64,000 bases of DNA, taken from Spirometra erinaceieuropaei. Its lineage: Eukaryota > Platyhelminthes > Cestoda > Diphyllobothriidea > Diphyllobothriidae. Made by a program: the position numbers and the translations under genes. Under the pieces are notes generated by a model, which ran no database searches, was not told where the DNA came from, and was given only the letters and a program-made list of their open reading frames with translations. Shown in pieces: positions 55,141 through 64,000 of this stretch (its first letter is position 1; each line of letters begins with the position of its first letter). The stretch is from NCBI GenBank assembly GCA_902702965.1, contig CACRXP010000006.1:1444755-1508754 (forward strand). Direction: 5' to 3'.

Positions 55141-56645
55141 CAGTGAGTGACCGATCCCATGAAATGTTGGCCAAAATTCCGGAATACGTTTTCGAGTTGG
55201 AAGGATTACATAAGTGGGGTTGTAATATTGATTATCTGGCGGCATAATGCAGTATTATTTCGGACTTGCCAGAATGCCAGCTTTTGAATGTACTTCTTCT
55301 TAATCTCCTGCAGAAACCACATCGGTAAAAAATGACTACTTATTTAGCATGCATTTTTCACATTGGTTTTCGATGGTCTTATAAATTGGAATATATGTGA
55401 CAGAAACCATGCACGACAGTGTGCTTTCATGTACTTTTTTGGTGGTAAATTACACTGTCTTTACACTTTATAGCCAAAAAATTGTATATTTAAGTTTTGG
55501 AAGAGTTTTTACTTATGAGATTTTTAAGACCGTGCGGTGTCCATGCATATATCATCGCGCATGTCCGTTTACCAGTGCGCCTCATGAAGTGTACAACATA
55601 GTCCGTATCCATCGCAAACATTTATGCACTCTATATGTTATCTCCTTCAAAGCATAGAGGGATATGTGATGTTCCTCACGCGGAAAGCGTACCCTTCGTA
55701 GACCGAAATCGCTAAACGCTAATGCAACAGCTGATCGAATTCGAAATTAATCAGGAATCAAGACACTTTTTCGAAACTTAAATATACACTTGGTATAAAA
55801 TGTAAAAAATATGATTTTCAACCAAATTAATAAAAGAAACCATACTTTTGTGCACGTTTTCTGAAAAATATATTTGAATTTATATGGCCATCGAAAATCC
55901 CTGTTAAAAATGCATGCTAAATAAGTAGTCATCTTTTGTCGACCTTTGGATGAACTTCTTTTCAATCTTCTGCAGAAGCCTTTGCATTTTATGCTTGAAG
56001 ACAGGGCATATTTATGTTTTAAAAAGTTTTCAAATATACGATTTTTAAGACCGTGCAATGTGCATTCATAGGACATTGTACCTGTGTATTTACCAATGCT
56101 CCTCATGAAATGTTTAACAATGTCCACCCTCATTGCGAAAATTTACGAACTCTAAATGGTATTTTCGTAGAGGCATAGAGGAATACATTATTTTCCTTGC
56201 GCAGAAAGCATGCGCCATGTAGACTGGAACCGCTAGACGCCAATGAAACGGCCGATCTTGCTTAAAATTATTCGGGAATTAGAAGACTTTTTAAAACATA
56301 AATATACCCTGTCTTCAAGTATAAAGTGCAAAGGCGGCATGATTTGCTACCGAATGAGTAGAAAAAAGCATATTTTTGTGCATCCTTTCCATAAAATATA
56401 TTTGAATTTCTATGGCCACCGGAAATAAATGCGAAAAATGCATGCTACTTAAGTAGCCATTTTTTCCCGAGTGCATTTTCTTCAAGAGATCGAAAAGAAG
56501 TGCATTCAAAAGCCGACATCCTGGCGAGTCTGAAATATTACTGGATTATGCCGCTAGATAATCAGTATTACAACCCTTCTTAGGTAATCCTTCCGAATCG
56601 AAAACGCATTTCAGAATTTCGGCCAACATTTCATGAGATCGGTCT
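55141..56645. mobile_element. Fold-back element, subfamily 2, large composite copy
   Basis: The left end is CAGTGAGTGACCGATCCCAT after TA. The right arm ends at about 56645 (CATGAGATCGGTCT) without the final CACTCACTG. The arms share AAATGTTGGCC, GGAAGGATTACATAAG-type and GCATGCATTTTT blocks in opposite orientation. The extra interior repeats an arm-like block (TTTTTAAGACCGTGC near 55523 and 56045), suggesting fusion of two copies. Two frames of 86 and 128 codons inside are repeat-derived and recur identically 2015 bases downstream. Confidence 0.65.
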
Positions 56646-57015
56646 AACTTTCATCATTGATTTTCGATGTTAGCATGCATGCGCTCGTTTGCGCATTTGG
56701 TAGAAAATGACGTTTTTTAAAACTGTGCACCTGAGGAAAGAATATATTCTTCTTCCTAGACAGTTTCTAATTATGCGATTTTTATATTTATTGATGCCGC
56801 TGGTTCACATCCACTGCAAAACGCATGGCATTACATGATTCACCCTGCACGGAAAATATACAACTTGTAGTTTGTAAACCCTTAGTGCAAGTTTAACTGC
56901 AGGTCAGATTCAAAATTATTCGGAAATTGAAAAAGTTCTAACAAACCGAATTATACTCCCCTTTCAAGCATATTTTTCACGAGAACAACCTGAGGCTCTT
57001 AACAACGGCAAACTA
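56646..57015. repeat. Fold-back interior fragment
   Basis: TTGATTTTCGATGTTAGCAT, TTGGTAGAAAATGACG and AAAATTATTCGGAAATTGAA are interior blocks of the fold-back family without its termini. It recurs in the second duplication unit at about 58643-59011. Confidence 0.55.
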
Positions 57016-57210
57016 CAGTGAGTGACCTATCTCATGAAATGTTGGCCGAAATTCTGAAATGCGTTTTCGATTAGGAAAGATTACCTAGGTTGGGTTTTAA
57101 TATTGATTACTTTGAGGGGTAATTCTATAATATCCCGGATTCCGCAGGATGTCGGCTTTTGAATATACTGCTTTTCAATCTCCTGTAAAACCACACTCGA
57201 CAAAAAATGA
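57016..57210. repeat. Left arm of a fold-back element cut by the duplication junction
   Basis: It begins CAGTGAGTGACCTATCTCAT after TA and stops at AAAAAATGA, where the next duplication unit starts. The full-length counterpart is the element at 59014-59969. Confidence 0.7.
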
Positions 57211-59013
57211 GTTGGAAGGATTACATAAGTGGGGTTGTAATAATGATTATCTAGCGGCCTAATGCAGTAATATTTCGGACTTGCCAGAATGCCAACTTTT
57301 TAATGCACTTCTTCTTAATCTCCTGCAGAAACCACATCGGTAAAAAATGACTACTTATTTAGCATGCATTTTTCACATTGGTTTTCGATGGTCTTATAAA
57401 TTGGAATATATGTGACAGAAACCATGCACGACAGTGTGCTTTCATGTACTTTTTTGGTGGTAAATTACACTGTCTTTACACTTTATAGCCAAAAAATTGT
57501 ATATTTAAGTTTTGGAAGAGTTTTTACTTATGAGATTTTTAAGACCGTGCGGTGTCCATGCATATATCATCGCGCATGTCCGTTTACCAGTGCGCCTCAT
57601 GAAGTGTACAACATAGTCCGTATCCATCGCAAACATTTATGCACTCTATATGTTATCTCCTTCAAAGCATAGAGGGATATGTGATGTTCCTCACGCGGAA
57701 AGCGTACCCTTCGTAGACCGAAATCGCTAAACGCTAATGCAACAGCTGATCGAATTCGAAATTAATCAGGAATCAAGACACTTTTTCGAAACTTAAATAT
57801 ACACTTGGTATAAAATGTAAAAAATATGATTTTCAACCAAATTAATAAAAGAAACCATACTTTTGTGCACGTTTTCTGAAAAATATATTTGAATTTATAT
57901 GGCCATCGAAAATCCCTGTTAAAAATGCATGCTAAATAAGTAGTCATCTTTTGTCGACCTTTGGATGAACTTCTTTTCAATCTTCTGCAGAAGCCTTTGC
58001 ATTTTATGCTTGAAGACAGGGCATATTTATGTTTTAAAAAGTTTTCAAATATACGATTTTTAAGACCGTGCAATGTGCATTCATAGGACATTGTACCTGT
58101 GTATTTACCAATGCTCCTCATGAAATGTTTAACAATGTCCACCCTCATTGCGAAAATTCACGAACTCTAAATGGTATTTTCGTAAAGGCATAGAGGAATA
58201 CATTATTTTCCTTGCGCAGAAAGCATGCGCCATGTAGACTGGAACCGCTAGACGCCAATGAAACGGCCGATCTTGCTTAAAATTATTCGGGAATTAGAAG
58301 ACTTTTTAAAACATAAATATACCCTGTCTTCAAGTATAAAGTGCAAAGGCGGCATGATTTGCTACCGAATGAGTAGAAGAAAGCATATTTTTGGGCGCTC
58401 ACCGATTTCTATGGCCATTGGAAATAAATGCGAAAAATGCATGCTACTTAAGTAGCCATTTTTTACCCAGTGCAACTTCTTCAAAAGATCGAAGAGGAAT
58501 GCATTCAAAATCCAACATCCTGGCGAGTCTGAAAGATTACTGGATTATGCCGCTAGATAATCAATTTTACAACCCTACTTAAGTAATCCTTCCAAATCGA
58601 AAACGCATTTCAGAATTTCGGCCAACATTTCGTGAGATCGGTCTAACTTTTATCATTTATTTTCGGTGTTCTCATGCATGCGCTAGCTTGCGCATTTGGT
58701 AGAAAATGACGTTTTTAAAACTGTGTACTTGAGGAAAGGGTATATTCTTCTTCTTAGACAGTTTCTAACTATGCTACTTTTATATTTATTGATGCCGCTG
58801 GTCCACATCCACTGCAAAACGCATGGCAAAATATGATTCACCCTACACGGAAAATAAACAACTTGTAGTTTGTAAACCCTTAGTGCAAGTTTAACTGCAG
58901 GTCAGATTCAAAACTATTCGGAAATTGAAAAAGTTCTAAAAAACCGAATTATACTCCCCTTTCAAGCATATTTTTCACGAGAACAACCTGAGGCTCTTAA
59001 CAACGGCAAACTA

Positions 59014-59969
59014 CAGTGAGTGACCTATCTCATGAAATGTTGGCCGAAATTCTGAAATGCGTTTTCGATTAGGAAAGATTACCTAGGTTGGGTTTTAATA
59101 TTGATTACTTTGAGGGGTAATTCTATAATATCCCGGATTCTGCAGGATGTCGGCTTTTGAATATACTGCTTTTCAATCTCCTGTAAAACCGCACTGGATA
59201 AAAAATGACTACTTAATAGCATGCATTTTTTGCACTGATTTTCGATGGTCGTATAAATCCAAGTATATTTTATAGAAGATATGCACAAAGATATTCTTTC
59301 TTTCCCTCGTTTGATTTAGAATCACGTCAACGTTATATTCTATACTCGAAGAAAGGGTATATTTAGGTTTTAGAAAAGTTTTCTAATTCCCGAATAATTT
59401 CGAGCCTGACCAGCCGTTGCATTAGCTCCTAGTGATTTCGGTCTTTACGGTGCATGCGGTCCGCTTAAGGAAAATCATATATTCCTCTATGCCTTTAAGA
59501 AGATATCATATAGAGTTCATAAAATTTTGCAATGGATGCGGACAGGCACGATGCTGTAGGGCATTGCTGTAGGGCATTGCACGGTCGCAAAAAATCTCAT
59601 AATCAGAAACTTTTTCAAAACCTAATTATACTCCTTCTTCGAGTATAAAACATGAAGTTGACGTGATTCTCTATCAAGCGGGTGGAAGAAAGAATATCTT
59701 TGTGCGTATCTTCTATAAAATATATTTGAAGTTATACGGCCATCAATGCAAAAATGCATGCTACTTAAGTAGTCATTTTCTTACCAAGTATGGTTTCTTC
59801 AGGAGGTCAAAATAAAGTGCAATTAAAAGCCGATATCCTGTCGAGTCCGAGATGTTATAGGATTACGCCGCAAAATAGTCAGTATTACAACCGCACCTAA
59901 GTTATCCTTCCTAATCGAAAATGCATTTCAGAATTTTGGCCAACATTTCATGAGATCGGTCACTCACTG
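59014..59969. mobile_element. Fold-back element, subfamily 2, complete
   Basis: CAGTGAGTGACCTATCTCAT at the left and ATGAGATCGGTCACTCACTG at the right bound 956 bases. TA precedes the left end; TT follows the right, a mutated duplication. Arms of roughly 400 bp share GGCCGAAATTCTGAAATGCG, ATAATATCCCGGATT-type and TAGCATGCATTTTT blocks in opposite orientation. No transposase. Confidence 0.82.
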
Positions 59970-59971
59970 TT

Positions 59972-61924
59972 TATCCCCGGGGAGGCCGTAGCCACAGCAC
60001 AGACGTCAAAATCCCGTGAACCAAGAAGGGGATTTGGGAAGTTTATCGTCTGCCGCATTCTGTCTGTTCACAGGCTACGTCATTTGTTGATGAAATACGA
60101 CTGTCTCGCATGGTAGTGGAGGATCTGGGAGGAGTGCTTGCTCTTTTATCCTGACGACAAAAGACGGACTATGAGTGATTCACGTTTTTCTCTATAGAGC
60201 CATTGTAGGTGGTCGTATAGCGACTAGGCACCAGCAGTCGAGAAATATTTCTGATAGGGGCAAACCAGGCTTTACATATGTAATCCTGCCTGACTTCAAA
60301 ATAACCCTTAAAGTACGCAAAAACGTTGGCTACTTTTTCTAAACTACCGATTTATTATGCGGCGACATATTTGAGTTTATTGATCCGGCTTTCAAAGCAT
60401 TCCACTTCCCCTCTCCCTCCCCTCTCCCTCCCGAACTGCTACAAGAGATTATGAATTTCAGGGCTTCTGTCCGTCGCAGAAGCCAATTTCGCGCACAATT
60501 AACCCACTTCTAGTACTGCGCAGATGTTGTCGCGGCAGGACTGCTGAAGTCATTGCCGATCCGACCTGCACGCGTGCAGCCCGTTTACCGTTCAATGCCC
60601 CCTCCCCATCCCACCCCCACTGGGCAATCCCCAAGTGCGTCTTGCTGTAGCCGAATTTCATGGGGTTGGCAGCGAGCGCGTGGGCAGGGATCTGGTACTG
60701 CCTGCCATCTACCCAGCCCCACGCACACATCCACTAATACTCAGAATACCTGAACGGCCTGTCCTGCTCCGCTCCCAGCCTTTACTTGCATACCACATTT
60801 GCACACACACGCGCGAACGCATGCTTGTCCACAGCGATGGCCAGGACGAAATCCAATCGGTGAGTGAAACCTGTGCGAACTCGTCTGATGATCACTAGTT
60901 CATCACGAGGCCGGGGGGAGAGAGGAGGTCCTCGTGTAGCCGCCTCTAATGAAGCTGCAGCTCTTTGCCCCATTCTGCAGTTCTGACGCGCCTGGAAGCT
61001 GGCACGTGTCGTCCACTAGGCAAGTCTTGAGGAGGTTTTGGGTGGACCAATCAGTTGGCAGAACAAGTACCTGTCAGGTGATTGGCTGACGCTACGCTAT
61101 CGGCTTGTGCTGACGGGTTGCCCTACCAATTCTCACGAAAATGACAGCGCATTGCCAAGGCCATGCGGCAAAATGGTGTATCCACTGGTAACCGAATTGT
61201 CGGCAGGACAAGCCCAAGCAACGTCGCCTTCGTGTAACTACGACTAGGAAGGTGGGTTGGCTCTTCAGTGGCTAACGGATCAGTTGCAGCGTCTTGATTG
61301 GATCACGCGAGAAGGAAGGGGGCAGAGGGAGAGGTGGAATTCGAATCTGTGAAGGACGGTGGTCGCTGTGGGTCCCTGACCGCCAGTGACACTAGCGGGT
61401 GGTTTGAGTCACGGACCGAGGAACCTAGGTTTGAGCGCTCGTTCTTGCGACTTGGGGCTGGGCTGTTGCTAGCTAGCGGCCGTCTTCAGTTCTCTTCCAA
61501 GCACGCTCATTATGTCTGCTGTTGGCTAACTGGTCAACCTATACAGTCGACACCAGATTTCAATTAAAAATTAATTTAACTCTTCAAAAATGCTTTCGAA
61601 TATGAAAATTTGGCTATGTGAATCCACGAGGAATAAAACATAACTTCAAGTCCATCTGAGCACATTTGTCTGGAAAAGTGATTACATGAGCAATATTGCA
61701 ATAACTCTGACGCACTTGAATCTATCACGACACGCTGGATGCCGTGACTCAGAATGTTTTCAAGTGATGAACTGTTTCGGTTCCTGTAGTCATTGCTGTC
61801 TGTACATAGGGTGGCTAACTGGAGGACAAAGAATCGAGCTTACCGGCTCCTTCTTAATGTGACCTTTACGGCACTCTCGCTGACGTGAGCTCCGAGTTGT
61901 CTTCACAGAAGTCCGGATACGTGT
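59972..61924. other. Intergenic, GC-richer, no recognisable gene
   Basis: A C/T-rich short repeat of CCCCTCTCCCTC type lies near 60410-60432. Frames up to 90 codons on both strands at 60450-61570 show no domain or splice support. Confidence 0.45.
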
Positions 61925-62060
61925 TTTGGGAACCAGGTTGTGTATGGCACGCATAGACGGGATGTCTGGCCTTCTTCCAGATCTAACCTCCAGTCGTCTT
62001 GACATTGTCTCGTCATCGGAGAGGGTGCGCCAGATGCGTCGGCGCCCAGTCCGTCGTGGG
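61925..62060 (+). repeat. Dispersed repeat family B, head copy
   Basis: TTTTGGGAACCAGGTTGTGT, ATGGCACGCATAGACGGG and CCTCCAGTCGTCTTGACATT, then GAGAGGGTGCGCCAGATGCG. It matches the heads at 42883 and 47485. Confidence 0.55.
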
Positions 62061-62469
62061 GGGCACGTTGGACGTGGTCGCACGCGACGATGGAACTGCC
62101 AGCCATTTTGTCCCTGCATATCGGAGTTGCGATCTCATTTAAACCGTACCTTCTACTTAAAAGAACTTTGACAGATTTCGACCTAATTTTCACTAGAATA
62201 AGTCGGTTTGAAGCGAACGTGCTTATCCAATTAGTTGTCGTCAGGTGTACTACTTTTTATGCGATAAAGTTATAAGCGTTGGAAATCCGTGGTAGCTGGT
62301 AGATAGGAAAAGACCTGTAGCCTGCACGCATGCATGAAGTGATTAGAAGAGAGGGTCGAGGAACGGAATTTCAATCGCCAAGGTGTCCCGAGTGGGATGG
62401 GGCAGTCAGAGGCGAGGTTGGCTTAACAGCCGGGTTGCTGAAGAAGCATTTGCAAGCTTTAGAACGTGC

Positions 62470-62650
62470 AACAGGACATGGACATGCTCCAAGGCCAAAT
62501 GACCCGGGTTCAACCCTCAAATCTTTCTGTTTTGAGCCTCTGGCTGATGAGGAGGATGACATCATTAGCCAGACGCTCAACGCAGGAGGACCTGAGGGTT
62601 GAAATCCGGCCATGCGGCCATGGAGTCATCCTCCTCCTTCTGACCCATTT
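62470..62650. repeat. Imperfect hairpin (inverted repeat) of about 180 bp
   Basis: TTCAACCCTCAAATCTTTCT, GTTTTGAGCCTCTGGCTGAT and GAGGAGGATGAC on the plus strand are mirrored by TGAGGGTTGAAATCCGG and GACGCTCAACGCAGGAGG on the right. The arms are about 80 bases, centred near 62557. Frames open on both strands here are a consequence of the palindrome. Confidence 0.6.
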
Positions 62651-62694
62651 TCTTGTTGTTGGTTAAAATGCTGGCCAAGTGTCTGTTGTGGATC

Positions 62695-62990
62695 AAGGAG
62701 TGTGGTGGTACGCCTAGATGCGGGCCCGCCCGTGCCAGCCACCTACGACCTCTCCCGCCTCCGGTCTCCTTGACTCTGTCTTGACGCCGGATGCGGGTGG
62801 GGTGGAGGAGGAGAGAGTACGGTAGATGCTGTGCAAGCCTATTACCACTGTAAACGTATGCGCACACAAGTCACTATGCCTGTTCTCATCCTGCTGTGGA
62901 GCACACGGTAGACATCATCGACAGCGGGGGTCGAGCTGTCGTCTGTTTGGTGAGGTCAAAGTTGCCGGAAACTGCCATTCCGGTCTCCTC
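62695..62990 (+). repeat. Dispersed repeat family B, long copy
   Basis: GTGGTGGTACGCCTAGATGC head, GGAGGAGGAGAGAGTACGGT, AGATGCTGTGCAAGCC, TATTACCACTGTAAACGTAT, GCACACAAGTCACTATGCC, then GTGGAGCACACGGTAGACAT and GAGCTGTCGTCTG. This is the clearest copy of the family and was used as a reference for the others. Confidence 0.7.
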
Positions 62991-63899
62991 TATTCGAGGA
63001 GCCTTTCATTCATGATACGCACGAGTCTGTTATTGCATGTGAGTAAGACAAGTTAACGGATTTAGTTCTGTTTTCTGTCGTCTTTGAAAATAGGAAAGCC
63101 ATTACTTTATTTGTCTCCCGGTTGGTTAATTTGTGATTTGCCAGTATTCTTTTAAATGCAATATGTTACTCAGGGGCGGTTACCGAGCTCACTAGTTTGT
63201 GGCAAAAAATCCTACATCCATTCCCTCGCTGTAGCATGCTGGTTCTAGACTGAACACTATTCTGGTCATTCACCTAAACTATGCTCGTAAAAAAATTCTT
63301 GGCTTCAGTCGTGTATATCTTGGCAGGACCAGAATGTAGGCACCCCCTACACCAGTAATCCAGGTTTAGATGGTTGCTATCTACTTTTTTTGGGTAGAGG
63401 CCTGTGTTTGGTTATCTCAAATAGTTTACTTCCGGCAGTATATTTTTAATATGCATTTCCTTGGACCAATGTTTTAATGGGCGTCTGATCATCTGCTTCA
63501 AATGAAAGTACGGCTAGTGGCAGCGTGAAGCACAAAAGTGCAGAAAAAGCGACCGAAACAATTATATGCGGCAACAGAATGGAGACTGTCTCATATTATC
63601 ATGGTTTAATATTTTGTCCTTATGACGTATACGGTTGTAAGGGACAAGATTCAATACTTTGTGGATGCAGACCTTAATAAGACATGCACAGTTTGGTTTT
63701 GCTGGCACCGTTCTCGCAGCATTATGAACAGTATTCAATGATGACGTCGGAATGGTATTGAGAGTCATGGGATACAGTGTCATATAGGGGTTTATTTCAG
63801 GAAGGTGGTTACATTTCAGACCAACTTGCATTCTTTTCACTTACTCTTGAGATGAGCATTAATGATATCCTATTATATCAAGACAACGAGTAACGAGTC
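62991..63899. other. Intergenic, no recognisable gene
   Basis: AT-rich sequence. A 92-codon minus-strand frame (63562-63840) is unsupported. Confidence 0.5.
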
Positions 63900-64000
63900 G
63901 TTTATTGTGCTAACACTTTTGGAAATTACTTCTACTTCAAAATTTATGCTTGAAGAAAGGTGTTGTTTAGGTTTTTGAGAGTACTTAGTTGTGGTATTTC
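63900..64000. repeat. Fold-back element fragment running off the window
   Basis: TTATGCTTGAAGAAAGGTGT, then TTAGGTTTTTGAGAGTACTT, matches the interior block (TACTCGAAGAAAGGGTATAT, TTAGGTTTTAGAAAAG) of the copy at 59014. It continues beyond the window edge. Confidence 0.5.

Larger units (their letters stand above)
55196..59208 (+). repeat. Tandem duplication, two units of about 2.0 kb
   Basis: Unit 1 is about 55196-57210 and unit 2 about 57211-59208. The offset is 2015 bases until a roughly 17-base replacement at 58396. The junction joins AAAAAATGA to GTTGGAAGGATTACATAAG, sharing only two bases (GA), which suggests end joining. From about 55305 to 56130 the two units are identical by eye, including two open frames, whereas both edges and the second half differ at several percent of positions. 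Confidence 0.88.

Noticed and set aside
55397..55657. Duplicate 86-codon ATG ORF (also at 57412) as a gene pair
   Set aside because: It lies wholly within fold-back element sequence and is identical only because of the tandem duplication; there is no domain or leader.
55747..56133. Duplicate 128-codon frame (also at 57762) as a gene pair
   Set aside because: Same reason: it is repeat-derived, hydrophobic and Lys-rich, with the same blocks appearing in other frames in other copies.
1..64000. CRISPR arrays, operons, riboswitches or bacterial features
   Set aside because: None are present; the window is clearly eukaryotic, with introns and non-LTR and Penelope-like elements.

Overview
This is a repeat-dominated eukaryotic window with very little host coding sequence. 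No prokaryotic operons, long host ORFs, rRNAs or canonical tRNA genes are visible. The mixture of elements (Merlin-type ISXO2-like transposase remnants, Penelope-like elements with GIY-YIG domains, RTE-like and CR1/jockey-like LINE fragments, degenerate CCCTAA-type repeats) suggests a flatworm. A tapeworm with a large genome would fit, but that assignment is inference and cannot be proved here. A 190-base run of N (27974-28163) shows that this is a scaffold from a draft assembly.

Layout. About 1-3.9 kb: unrecognised AT-rich intergenic DNA. 3.9-19.5 kb: four well-bounded fold-back elements flanked by TA or near-TA (3940-4928, 6468-7172, 13904-14870, 18532-19490), one Merlin derivative with a perfect 8-bp target duplication (14972-15761), and a Penelope-like element with inverted terminal repeats (about 16949-18010). 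19.9-20.6 kb: a likely single-exon gene for a small secreted cysteine-rich protein on the minus strand, with a possible divergent secreted ORF. 22.7-29.2 kb: an arms-only hairpin related to the Penelope-like element, degenerate telomere-like repeats, the gap, and a CR1-like LINE fragment. 30.2-33.3 kb: two phase-compatible exons of an immunoglobulin-superfamily gene on the plus strand. 33-43 kb: SINE-like and inverted-repeat elements, a telomere-like array bounded by inverted repeats, a degenerate RTE-like LINE and a second Merlin derivative. 49.6-51.9 kb: a decayed Penelope-like element abutting an oppositely oriented fragment. 52.7-60 kb: another telomere-like element, then a dense nest of fold-back elements including a 2-kb tandem duplication. 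60-64 kb: dispersed repeats and a hairpin element.

Host function is limited to the Ig-domain gene (presumably a membrane or adhesion protein) and the secreted cysteine-rich protein. Everything else with a recognisable identity is mobile-element debris. All translations were done by eye, so boundaries marked as approximate could move by tens of bases.
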